Positions 1 through 6,365 of a stretch of 7,149 nucleotides of DNA are shown here, piece by piece. The stretch spans positions 1 through 7,149 of the forward strand of contig QJWD01000047.1 of assembly GCA_003235465.1 (NCBI GenBank), read 5' to 3'. This stretch comes from Nitrospirota bacterium. GTDB taxonomy: Bacteria > Nitrospinota > Nitrospinia > Nitrospinales > VA-1. Every line of letters starts with the position of its first letter. Within the stretch, counting starts at the first letter, position 1. Both the position numbers and the translations under genes were made by a program. The notes under the pieces were generated by a model, which did no database searches, was not told the origin of the DNA, and saw only the letters and a list, made by a program, of their open reading frames with translations.

Positions 1-62
1 TGTTCGACAACCCGAGTGAGGAGCGAACGCGCGAATTTCTGAAAAGCGTTCTCAACTATTGA
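1..62 (+). CDS. C-terminal end of a polar amino acid ABC transporter ATP-binding protein (partial)
   Basis: Only the last 19 codons and the TGA stop are present, in the frame that begins at base 3; the rest lies left of the window. The tail reads FDNPSEERTREFLKSVLNY. It closely matches the usual C-terminus of the GlnQ/HisP/AapP type of ATPase, which ends in a pattern like F-D-N-P-x-x-E-R-T-x-x-F-L. Those proteins sit on the cytoplasmic face of the inner membrane and power uptake of polar amino acids with two permease subunits and a periplasmic binding protein. None of the catalytic motifs is in view, so the call rests on the short tail alone. The gene is separated from the next plus-strand gene by 169 bp that contain an inverted repeat, so it is probably the end of its own operon. 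Confidence 0.68.
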   Translation, partial: FDNPSEERTREFLKSVLNY

Positions 63-70
63 AATGGACG

Positions 71-111
71 TCCCCAGGGCGAAAAAATATCCGCCACGGG
101 CTCCCTGGGGA
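71..111. repeat. Perfect 9-bp inverted repeat with a 23-nt spacer
   Basis: The left arm tccccaggg (71-79) is the exact reverse complement of the right arm ccctgggga (103-111). It lies just after the stop of the ABC ATPase gene. An RNA stem of nine pairs could form, but the 23-nt loop is long and no T-run follows, only the AT-rich stretch taatttaaat-like at 116-129. It is therefore not a canonical intrinsic terminator. It could be a weak terminator, an RNA 3'-end stabilising stem, or a dimeric regulator site for the gene at 232. Confidence 0.55.
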
Positions 112-112
112 G

Positions 113-121
113 TGCTAGAAT
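113..121 (+). promoter_or_regulatory. Possible extended -10 promoter for the exported protein gene
   Basis: TGC-TAGAAT (113-121) fits the extended -10 pattern TGnTAnnnT. No good -35 hexamer lies 16-18 bp upstream, which an extended -10 can tolerate. The spacer overlaps the right arm of the inverted repeat. The resulting leader would be about 100 nt. Another weak candidate is TATACA at 143-148, also without a -35. This is a motif match only. Confidence 0.28.
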
Positions 122-220
122 TTAAATAAAGGACACGCCAGATATACAACGAATAAATTCCGGTTTCTCCCGCACCCGCGCCCCCAATTGGTTCGACAGG
201 GCCGGGCAGGCGGGGGAGAA

Positions 221-227
221 AAGGGGG
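221..227 (+). promoter_or_regulatory. Ribosome binding site of the exported protein gene
   Basis: The purine-rich stretch aaggggg (221-227) sits four bases before the ATG at 232, with a second purine tract gggggaga at 212-219. A signal peptide begins right at this ATG, so the start is well supported. Confidence 0.55.
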
Positions 228-231
228 CGTC

Positions 232-2799
232 ATGCGATACCTGAGGCAGGCCATATCCCTGGCATTCGTCGCGGTCGGCATCCTGTTCACCGCTCCCGCC
301 GGCGCGGATCACGATGCGAGCTGGCCGAAGCGGGTGGACGCTTCCGGCGGCACCCTGATTGTCTACGAACCGGAATACGACCGCTTCAGCGAGACCGAGC
401 TTGCCGGCCGCGCCGCGATAGGCTGGGACGCCGGTGGCGATGCCGGCCCGCTCTTCGGCGCGATGTGGTTCACCGCCAGCACCCAGACCGATCGGGCAAC
501 CCGCGTGGTCGAGGTGCTAGGCGCGCGCGTCACCGACTGGCGGTTCTCCGCCGAAAACCCCGCCGAGGGGCCCGCCGTCGGCCCGCTTGTGGAAGCCGAA
601 ATCCCGCGCTGGGGCTGGCGCGTGGGCCTCGATGATCTGACTCGTCAGCTCGATCTCCGGGAAAGAGACAGGCAGGCCGCGGAAAAACTCTCGTCGCTGC
701 CGCCGAAGATCCTGTTCTCCACCACCCCCGCCACGCTGATCCTGATCGATGGCGAGCCGGAATGGCGGCCCATCGAGAATTCGCGCCTGCTGAGAGTGGT
801 CAACACGCCGGCGCTCATCGTCATGGACCCTGCGTCGGGCCGGCATTACCTGAATTCGGCAAGCGACTGGATGGAGGCTCCGGGCATTCAGGGGCCCTGG
901 GAGGCGTCGCCCAACCCGCCCGCCGAGTTGGCCGGGCTGGTGAAGCAGTACGATGAGGCGCAGGCCGAACTGCCGCCGCGCGATCCTCTCTTGCCGAAAA
1001 TCATTGTCGCCACCGAGCCCACCGAACTCATCGTCAGCGACGGTGAGCCGCGCTACAAGCTGTTCCCCGGCAACGAACTGCTTTACATGAGCAACAGCGA
1101 AAGCGACGTGCTGCTCGACCTCGCCTCTCAGCGCCACCATGTCCTCCTGTCGGGCCGCTGGTATTCCGGCTGGAGCCTGGACGGCCCGTGGACGTTCGTG
1201 CCCGCCGACCGCCTGCCCGCAAGCTTTGCGCGCATCCCGGCGGATTCGCCCAAGGGCCACCTGCTGAACCACGTGGCCGGCACACAGGAGGCCGAAAGCG
1301 CGCTAAAGGACGCACAGGTGCCGCGCATCACGGCGGTCAACCGGAACGAAGCGAGGCTGGATGTGGCCTACGACGGTTACCCGCAATTCGCGCCCATCGA
1401 GGGGACGGACATGCGCTACGCCGTCAACACCCAGACACCGGTGATCGAAGCCGACGGGCGCTATTACGCCGTCGACGACGGCGTCTGGTTCGTGGCCGAT
1501 CATCCCGAGGGGCCGTGGTACGTCGCCGATTGGGTTCCCGACAAGATCCTGGCGCTGCCGCCCGACAGCCCGGTCTATTACGTCAAATACGTCCGCGTTT
1601 ATCACTCGACGCCGGATGTGGTGTACGTCGGTTACACGCCGGGTTATCTCGGCAGTTATGCCTATCACGGCACCCTGGTGTACGGAACGGGGTACCACTA
1701 CACGCCCTGGATCGGAGCCTATTATTACCCCTGGCCTCTCACCTGGGGGTTTCACGCCCTGTACGATCCCTGGTACGGCTGGGGCTTCGGCTGGAGTTTT
1801 CTCTTCTGGTACAGCTGGGGCGTGCATCACCATCATTATTATCCCCACCACCATCACCATATCTACACGCCGCACCACCGGCGGCCGCCCGCCCCTCGGG
1901 GCGCGCTGTTCCAGCGGTCCGCGGGCTGGTGGGGGCCCGCCGGATACAGGAGCTTCGAGCGTAAAACCGGCGGCTTCGATTCCGGTTCGCACATCGATAC
2001 CCGAAGAGACGGCCCGAGGGTTAAAGACGGCTCGCGCATAAACCGCATCTTCCCGGCGCCAAGGGGGGAGAGTTTCAAGGCATCCGGGGCTCCAGGAAAG
2101 CCGAGACTTTTCGACAGAAACGGTGGGATCGCCCCGGGCGCTTCCCCGCCGCCCGGCAAGCCGCGCCGGCCTGAGAGCAAGTTCCGGCCGCTGGACAAGT
2201 ATGATTTCAGCGACCGCTTCAACCAGCACGACCGCATCCGGCCCGACAGGGACCGCGAAACCCCGCCGGGTTCCGGCGCGGGGGAGGAGAGGCCCTATCA
2301 GTTTAGTCCCCGGTTCACTCCCCCTTCAGGAGGGAAGGATGCGAGCCCGCGCGGGAGAGAGCCCTTCACCGATGCGCCGAAGTCTCCACGGCTGTTCGAG
2401 GAGCGCTCGCCGCGCAGTTCGCCCCCCGCCAGGGCCCCCGGCGTGCAACCCGGTTCGCGTGGCCAGCCCTCGAAACCATTTTCGTCTGGCGGCTCGCCGA
2501 AGGCCCCCGGCATTTTCAAGCAGCGAACACCGCCGCCGGCCCAGGCGCCGAACGTTCAGCCCGCGCCGCGCGGCCAGCCCCCGTTTTCGTCTGGCGGCGT
2601 ATCGAAAGCCCCTGGCGTTTTCAAACAGCGCCCATCGCGTTCGGCGCCGAAAATGCGCGCCGAGTCCGCCCCCGCGCCGTCGCCGCGCCCTGCGCCCTCC
2701 GGCCCCGCCTTCAAGAACCCGGGCTCGCGGGGAGGCGGAGGGTCGAACTGGAAGTTCAAGCCGTTCGGGGGAGGCGGCCGAGGCAAGGGCCGCGACTGA
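232..2799 (+). CDS. Exported modular protein with aromatic region, His cluster and basic Pro/Gly-rich tail
   Basis: An 855-residue secreted protein of unknown function. Residues 1-25 form a signal peptide (basic MRYLR, hydrophobic core, AGA then DHD at the likely cleavage), so it should reach the periplasm or outer surface. Three related modules follow, at about 158-233, 255-336 and 364-442. Each starts P-[KR]-I, has a D-G-[EY]-P turn, and ends in a G-P-W motif. Residues 443-530 are dense in Tyr, Trp and Gly. Residues 531-549 hold 11 histidines. The tail from 550 is basic and rich in Pro, Gly, Ser and Arg, with a recurring hydrophobic-F-x-x-R motif, and is probably disordered. From memory, proteins of this look are sometimes labelled carbohydrate-binding family V/XII; I see no catalytic domain to support an enzyme. 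The His cluster may bind metal and the aromatic region may bind glycan, both inferred. It converges on the PrsW gene with a 12-bp gap. Confidence 0.85.
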   Translation: MRYLRQAISLAFVAVGILFTAPAGADHDASWPKRVDASGGTLIVYEPEYDRFSETELAGRAAIGWDAGGDAGPLFGAMWFTASTQTDRATRVVEVLGARVTDWRFSAENPAEGPAVGPLVEAEIPRWGWRVGLDDLTRQLDLRERDRQAAEKLSSLPPKILFSTTPATLILIDGEPEWRPIENSRLLRVVNTPALIVMDPASGRHYLNSASDWMEAPGIQGPWEASPNPPAELAGLVKQYDEAQAELPPRDPLLPKIIVATEPTELIVSDGEPRYKLFPGNELLYMSNSESDVLLDLASQRHHVLLSGRWYSGWSLDGPWTFVPADRLPASFARIPADSPKGHLLNHVAGTQEAESALKDAQVPRITAVNRNEARLDVAYDGYPQFAPIEGTDMRYAVNTQTPVIEADGRYYAVDDGVWFVADHPEGPWYVADWVPDKILALPPDSPVYYVKYVRVYHSTPDVVYVGYTPGYLGSYAYHGTLVYGTGYHYTPWIGAYYYPWPLTWGFHALYDPWYGWGFGWSFLFWYSWGVHHHHYYPHHHHHIYTPHHRRPPAPRGALFQRSAGWWGPAGYRSFERKTGGFDSGSHIDTRRDGPRVKDGSRINRIFPAPRGESFKASGAPGKPRLFDRNGGIAPGASPPPGKPRRPESKFRPLDKYDFSDRFNQHDRIRPDRDRETPPGSGAGEERPYQFSPRFTPPSGGKDASPRGREPFTDAPKSPRLFEERSPRSSPPARAPGVQPGSRGQPSKPFSSGGSPKAPGIFKQRTPPPAQAPNVQPAPRGQPPFSSGGVSKAPGVFKQRPSRSAPKMRAESAPAPSPRPAPSGPAFKNPGSRGGGGSNWKFKPFGGGGRGKGRD
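703..1557 (+). repeat. Three divergent protein modules of about 80 residues inside the exported protein
   Basis: Module 1 covers residues 158-233 (bases 703-930), module 2 residues 255-336 (994-1239) and module 3 residues 364-442 (1321-1557). Shared marks, in order, are an opening PKI/PKI/PRI, a DGEPEW/DGEPRY/DGYPQF turn, a line such as LLRVVNT/LLYMSNS/MRYAVNT, a [GR]-[RH]-[YH] strand, and a closing GPWEAS/GPWTFV/GPWYVA. The spacing between the DGxP turns is about 97 and 112 residues. The copies have diverged strongly at the DNA level, so they are an old duplication within the gene. Confidence 0.75.
1822..1878 (+). other. Histidine cluster in the exported protein
   Basis: Residues 531-549 contain runs of four (532-535) and five (539-543) histidines and a pair at 548-549, mixed with Tyr and Pro. 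The histidine codons alternate between cat and cac, and the run sits mid-protein. This is natural sequence rather than a purification tag. A transition-metal binding role (zinc, copper or nickel) is plausible by analogy with other His-rich periplasmic segments but not shown. Confidence 0.7.
2458..2631 (+). repeat. Imperfect tandem repeat in the tail of the exported protein
   Basis: Bases 2458-2526 (residues 743-765) and 2569-2631 (residues 780-800) encode closely similar stretches, RGQP, then PFSSGG, then KAPG[IV]FKQR. The block ttttcgtctggcgg is identical at 2479-2492 and 2584-2597, a period of 105 bp or 35 codons. An older relative with PRLFEER precedes it at residues 719-725. The retained DNA identity suggests a recent in-frame duplication. 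Confidence 0.75.
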
Positions 2800-2811
2800 T
2801 TCACCGTGAAG

Positions 2812-4257
2812 TCAGGCCCGCCGCCGTTTGCGAGTCAGGTAGCGCGCGCGGCTTCCCCGTTCGCGAATCCAGTAGCGGTTGATGTCGCGCTGGACGGGGG
2901 CCAGCACCCCGCCCTGCATCCAGATGAGCACCATCTCAAACCACCAGTAATGGGCGGTGTCGAGAGGCACCAGCTTTCTAAGCGCGCCGAAGAAAAAGAA
3001 CATTGTCGCCGTGGGGATTAGCCCGAAAAGGCCACCTTTGAAGCGGCGGCTGATGTGCGTGTGCACGATGCGAAGCAGAAAATACACTAGCGTCGTCTCG
3101 ATCGCCACCATGGCCAGGTTGAAGGCGATGTCGACGGCGGCGGGGAACGCGGCCACATCCAGGATCTGCATGAGCGCGCCGTAAATGAAATAGGGAATCA
3201 GGGTGAGGCCGTAAAGCGCGAGCGCCCGCATCTCCGGGTTGAGTTTCAGGTGGACGTGTTCCTTGAACTCCTGGTAGTTCCTGTAATACCAGAAGTACAG
3301 GTAAAGCCCGAGCGACAGCCCGTAGAACAGGACGAACTGGCCCACCGGCTGCTCCCTCGGTTCGATGGGAAGCAGCTCCCTGTGCTTGAGGCCCAGTTCC
3401 GAGCACAGCAGGTCCTTGAAGCGGTAGCGTAGGCCGGTGGCCTTGTCCACCAGCTCCACGTCTAGGTCCAGCGTCTCGTTCGCCAGCATGTCTCCGAGTT
3501 CGCGAAGCAGCACTGGGCCGTGCCGCCTTCCTCCCTTGATGATATAAAACGCCTTAAGCGATTCGGCCAGCCGCTTGGAATGCTCCGCCAGCTGCCGCTT
3601 TGCCTTGAGCCCGAGATAAATGCCGAGCGCCACCAGGCCGACGACGGGATAGATGGCCCAGGGCGCGTGGGTGAAGGCGATGGCGTCGTACGCGCCGTGC
3701 AGGAAGAACACCGACAAAAACCCGCGTGTCAGGTTGCGTTCCGGCATGGGGCAGAACTTCGCCCGCCCCATGAAGTAGCCGAGGATGATGCCTTCGAAGG
3801 CGTGGCCGGGAACCGCCGTCAGCATGCGCACGATGCCGACACCGAAGCCGCCCTCGAACACGTAGATCATGTTCTCCAGCGTGGCGAAGCCGCAGCCGAG
3901 AACGCCGCCGTAGACGATGCCGTCGAAAGGCTCGTTGAATTCGCGGCGGTCGTAGATCAGGCCCTTGAGGAAGAGAAACTTGCAAAGCTCCTCGGCGAGG
4001 GAGACGCCGAAGAAGGCGTAGAACGGAATCTGCCACCAGGCGTATTCGCCCGGCTCGGAGAGAATGTCCTCGAGCCCGAACAGGGCCTGAAAAACCTCTT
4101 CGTAGATGTCGCTCGGAAACCAGGCCAGCGCGCCGAACAGGAAGCTTCTCGCCACCATGGCCGCCGGTTCCCGCGCCCATTTGTCGGAATAGTAAAGGTA
4201 GACGGCGATGGCGATGCCGGGCCCAGCCGCAAGATAGATGAGAGTGAGAGTTTCCAT
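2812..4257 (-). CDS. PrsW-family intramembrane metalloprotease with C-terminal GYF-like and membrane extension
   Basis: A 481-residue polytopic inner-membrane protein. Residues 1 to about 218 carry the PrsW motifs in order: A-E-E-L-C-K with E89, E90 and K93; GGVLGCGFATLEN ending in E128-N129; GHAFEG with H152; and LHGAYDA with H187 and D191. These are the glutamates and histidines expected to form the metal site of this protease family, whose founder PrsW cleaves the anti-sigma factor RsiW in Bacillus subtilis. Residues 236-284 (FYIIKGGRRHGP onward) resemble a GYF_2-type ligand-binding domain. Residues 305-465 add about four membrane helices, beginning LSLGLYLYFWYYRNYQEFK as in DUF4234-like proteins, and a very basic C-terminus follows. 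Family members without the extension are much shorter. No anti-sigma or sigma gene is nearby, so the substrate is unknown. The ATG at 4257 has a modest GGGG ribosome site three bases away and starts right at the first helix. Confidence 0.88.
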   Translation of the reverse strand: METLTLIYLAAGPGIAIAVYLYYSDKWAREPAAMVARSFLFGALAWFPSDIYEEVFQALFGLEDILSEPGEYAWWQIPFYAFFGVSLAEELCKFLFLKGLIYDRREFNEPFDGIVYGGVLGCGFATLENMIYVFEGGFGVGIVRMLTAVPGHAFEGIILGYFMGRAKFCPMPERNLTRGFLSVFFLHGAYDAIAFTHAPWAIYPVVGLVALGIYLGLKAKRQLAEHSKRLAESLKAFYIIKGGRRHGPVLLRELGDMLANETLDLDVELVDKATGLRYRFKDLLCSELGLKHRELLPIEPREQPVGQFVLFYGLSLGLYLYFWYYRNYQEFKEHVHLKLNPEMRALALYGLTLIPYFIYGALMQILDVAAFPAAVDIAFNLAMVAIETTLVYFLLRIVHTHISRRFKGGLFGLIPTATMFFFFGALRKLVPLDTAHYWWFEMVLIWMQGGVLAPVQRDINRYWIRERGSRARYLTRKRRRA

Positions 4258-4347
4258 GTTCCCCGCCGATGGAACGTCTCTTTCGTTACGCAGCGCCGGG
4301 CTGGCGTGCGTCGCCCTCTTTTACCGCGATGGGTTCCAAAGGGCCAG

Positions 4348-5541
4348 TCAAATCTGACGCCCGCCGTGGGAATTCGAATGGTTCCTGTGGTTGTTGAACA
4401 GGAGAAGCGAAGCGAGAAGCGCCAGCGCCGCCCCGGTCTGAAAGGCCGCCGCCCTGCCAAACACCTGCCACAGGAGGCCGAACAGCAGGCTTGCCGGCAG
4501 CGCGCCGATGCCCACCGCCAGGTGAAAGTAGCCGAACGCCGTGCCGCGCAGGTGTGCGGGCGCAAGCTCCGCCGCGAGCGCCCGCTCCGAGGGCTCCACG
4601 AAGCCGTAGTACACCCCGTACAGGAGAAACACCGCCACCAGGCCTTCGATCGATTCCATGGCCGAAAACGCGAGGTAGATGACGGCGTAAAAGCCCCAGC
4701 CTGAGATCAGCTGGCGGCGGTGCCCGAGCCGGTCGGAAAACCGGCCGCCGTAATAACTCGCCACCATTTTCACCCCATGATGCAGCGACCACAGCACCGC
4801 CACCCAGCCCGCGGGCAGGCCCTGCTCGGTGAGACGGAGGATCAGAAACGCGTCGGTGGAGTTGCCCAGGGTGAAGATGAACACCGCGAAAAGAAACGCG
4901 CGAAACTCGCTGCCAAGCCGGCTCCAGTCCGCCATCCAGTCGACGGAGGAGGGTGCGGGGGCGGGTAGGGTGACGGGAGATTCTTTGACACCCAGCCAGG
5001 CGATGAGGAACGCGACGAGCGCCGGCGCCGCCGCCAGCAGGAAGATCTGCCGAAGCGGCAGGTCCCAGAGCAGGAGGAGCGCCGCGCCCACCAGCGGGCC
5101 GATCACCGCCCCGGCGTGGTCCATGGCCCGGTGCAGGCCGTAGGCCGCGCCGCGCGAGGCGGGCGGCGTGACATCGGCGATCAGCGCGTCGCGCGGCGAA
5201 GTGCGGATGCCCTTGCCCACCCGGTCGGTGAAGCGCAGCCCGAGCACCGTGACCCAGCTTTCCGCGAGCCCGATGAGCGGCCGCGCCAGCCCCGCCAGCC
5301 CGTAGCCCAAAACGATGAAGGGTTTTCGCCGCCTCGCCCTGTCCGTCCACACGCCGGAGAACACCTTGAGGAAGGACGCCGTCGCCTCGGCCACGCCTTC
5401 GATCACGCCGATGGAAAGCGCGCCGGTGCCAAGAACGCTCACCAGGAAAAGCGGCAGGAGGGGGTAGATCATCTCGCTGGAAAAATCCGTGAACAGGCTG
5501 ACGAGCCCAAGAAGAACCACCGTGCGGGGTATCTTTTTCAT
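4348..5541 (-). CDS. Major facilitator superfamily transporter
   Basis: A 397-residue inner-membrane protein, the usual size for a 12-helix MFS carrier driven by an ion gradient. Visible marks are the first-helix pattern DFSSEMIYPLLPLFL (19-33), the loop 2-3 signature GVWTDRARRRKP (63-74), a conserved loop after helix 4 with DRVGKGIRTSPRDAL (106-120), and the second-half loop 8-9 GRFSDRLGHRR (266-276). The central cytoplasmic loop lies at about 187-212. These fit the efflux-type MFS group in the broad sense, but the substrate cannot be read from sequence. The C-terminus is His/Asn-rich (NNHRNHSNSHGG, 383-394). I chose the ATG at 5541 over an in-frame GTG at 5556 because GGAGAAGGA lies directly before the ATG. 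It follows the DUF2182 gene by 74 bp and precedes PrsW by 90 bp on the same strand, so it may be part of one operon. Confidence 0.88.
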   Translation of the reverse strand: MKKIPRTVVLLGLVSLFTDFSSEMIYPLLPLFLVSVLGTGALSIGVIEGVAEATASFLKVFSGVWTDRARRRKPFIVLGYGLAGLARPLIGLAESWVTVLGLRFTDRVGKGIRTSPRDALIADVTPPASRGAAYGLHRAMDHAGAVIGPLVGAALLLLWDLPLRQIFLLAAAPALVAFLIAWLGVKESPVTLPAPAPSSVDWMADWSRLGSEFRAFLFAVFIFTLGNSTDAFLILRLTEQGLPAGWVAVLWSLHHGVKMVASYYGGRFSDRLGHRRQLISGWGFYAVIYLAFSAMESIEGLVAVFLLYGVYYGFVEPSERALAAELAPAHLRGTAFGYFHLAVGIGALPASLLFGLLWQVFGRAAAFQTGAALALLASLLLFNNHRNHSNSHGGRQI

Positions 5542-5550
5542 TCCTTCTCC
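5542..5550 (-). promoter_or_regulatory. Ribosome binding site that sets the MFS start
   Basis: Read on the minus strand, GGAGAAGGA occupies 5550-5542 and the ATG begins at 5541, leaving five bases after GGAG. Using the in-frame GTG at 5556 would place this site inside the coding sequence and add MHGEG, so the ATG is favoured. Confidence 0.7.
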
Positions 5551-5579
5551 ATGCACCTTGAACAGGTTCCGGCACCGGC

Positions 5580-5612
5580 CGCGCCCGCCACGAGCGAGAG
5601 CCGCCGGGCGCG
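5580..5612. repeat. GC-rich inverted repeat between the DUF2182 and MFS genes
   Basis: The arms cgcgcccg (5580-5587) and cgggcgcg (5605-5612) are perfect 8-bp complements around a 17-nt loop. On the minus strand the stem starts three bases after the TAA of the DUF2182 gene. No T-run follows, so it is not a standard intrinsic terminator. It could stabilise the upstream mRNA segment or lower read-through to the MFS gene. Confidence 0.45.
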
Positions 5613-5615
5613 ATT

Positions 5616-6356
5616 TTAAACCAGCAGGTAGCCGCCCGCCGCCATCATCACCAGCCCCACCGCCCGGCCGCCGGCGTCGCCCCTAGGCAGCAGCTTTTCG
5701 AGCAGGATGAATACGGTGATCGCCGCGACCCAAACGAGGTTCATCACCCCGCCGACGAACAAGAGGCCCATCAGCACCCAGCAGCAGCCCAGACAATACG
5801 CGCCGTGCGACAGGCCGCCCAGGAGCGCCCCGAACGCGCCGGGCCGCCAGTGTTCGGCGATGAAATGCGCCGGCGAGCGGCAATGCGTGAGGCAGCGGTT
5901 CTTAACCGGCAGCCACTGGTAGAGGCCCGCCGCCATGAGGATGCCCGCGCCGAGGGCCGGGCTTTTTGCGACCATCGCCGGGGAGAGCAGGGCGGCCCGG
6001 TCCAGTGCCCATTGCAGGGCGGTGGCAAAGAGGCTGAACAGCACCCACATGGCGAGGTAGCCGGAAACAAACGCGGAGACAGGCAAGGCGGCGCTCCCCT
6101 CCCGATGAGCCTTTCTTGCGATCTGCTGAAAGATGAGCACTGCCGGCAACACGGAAGGGGTCATCATGCCTACCATCATCACCGCCCACATCAGGAACAT
6201 CATCAGGAAGTGGCTGGGGGTCCAGGGGTGGATGCCCATCATGCCCATGTTTTCGGCCATGTGGAACAGGTAGGCCCAGGCGAGGCCCGCCACCCCGGCG
6301 AGCGAGAGGGCGGCAGGCAGAATATCGCGGCCGGGCCGGCTCGGTCGGGGGAGCAT
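5616..6356 (-). CDS. DUF2182 predicted metal-binding integral membrane protein
   Basis: A 246-residue inner-membrane protein with about six or seven helices (roughly 12-32, 50-75, 92-115, 132-150, 175-198, 200-222, 232-246). It shows the DUF2182 hallmarks: a Met-rich helix running from M52 to M65 with MMFLMWAVMMVGMMTPSV, preceded by HMAENMGMMGIHPW (32-45); the loop KNRCLTHCRSP (152-162) with C155, H158 and C159; and the helix GLSHGAYCLGCCW (181-193) with H184, C188, C191 and C192. These soft-metal ligands suggest copper or a similar ion, which is inference, as the family lacks an established reaction. The ATG at 6356 has no clear Shine-Dalgarno sequence and lies 9 bp after the DUF1326 stop. 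Translation is therefore probably coupled to that gene, and the two products likely act together. Confidence 0.88.
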   Translation of the reverse strand: MLPRPSRPGRDILPAALSLAGVAGLAWAYLFHMAENMGMMGIHPWTPSHFLMMFLMWAVMMVGMMTPSVLPAVLIFQQIARKAHREGSAALPVSAFVSGYLAMWVLFSLFATALQWALDRAALLSPAMVAKSPALGAGILMAAGLYQWLPVKNRCLTHCRSPAHFIAEHWRPGAFGALLGGLSHGAYCLGCCWVLMGLLFVGGVMNLVWVAAITVFILLEKLLPRGDAGGRAVGLVMMAAGGYLLV

Positions 6357-6365
6357 GGGCGGCGA

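Noticed and set aside
71..111. Inverted repeat as an intrinsic terminator for the ABC ATPase gene
   Set aside because: The loop is 23 nt and no T-run follows the right arm, so it is kept only as an inverted repeat of uncertain role.
1822..1878. His-rich run as an engineered purification tag or vector sequence
   Set aside because: It is internal to a long natural gene, uses mixed His codons, and is interspersed with Tyr and Pro.
1303..2229. Minus-strand open frame (308 codons) inside the exported protein gene
   Set aside because: It is an antisense shadow of a gene with a clear signal peptide and repeat modules, and it has no support of its own.
2380..2640. Tail repeats as a CRISPR array or mobile repeat
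   Set aside because: The repeats are in frame, imperfect, and encode a continuing protein. There are only two close copies and no spacer pattern.
3520..4704. Plus-strand open frame (394 codons) opposite PrsW and the MFS gene
   Set aside because: It spans the 3' end of one real gene and most of another on the opposite strand, has no clear ribosome site, and its composition is that of an antisense shadow.
5542..5556. GTG at 5556 as the MFS start
   Set aside because: The Shine-Dalgarno sequence would then be inside the gene. The ATG at 5541 has ideal placement and gives the typical MKKIPRT start.
4286..5575. Minus-strand frame of 429 codons in another register over the MFS gene
   Set aside because: The overlapping register encodes a clear MFS protein with its signature loops and a good ribosome site. 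This frame is Arg/Gly/Ala-rich with no recognisable fold.
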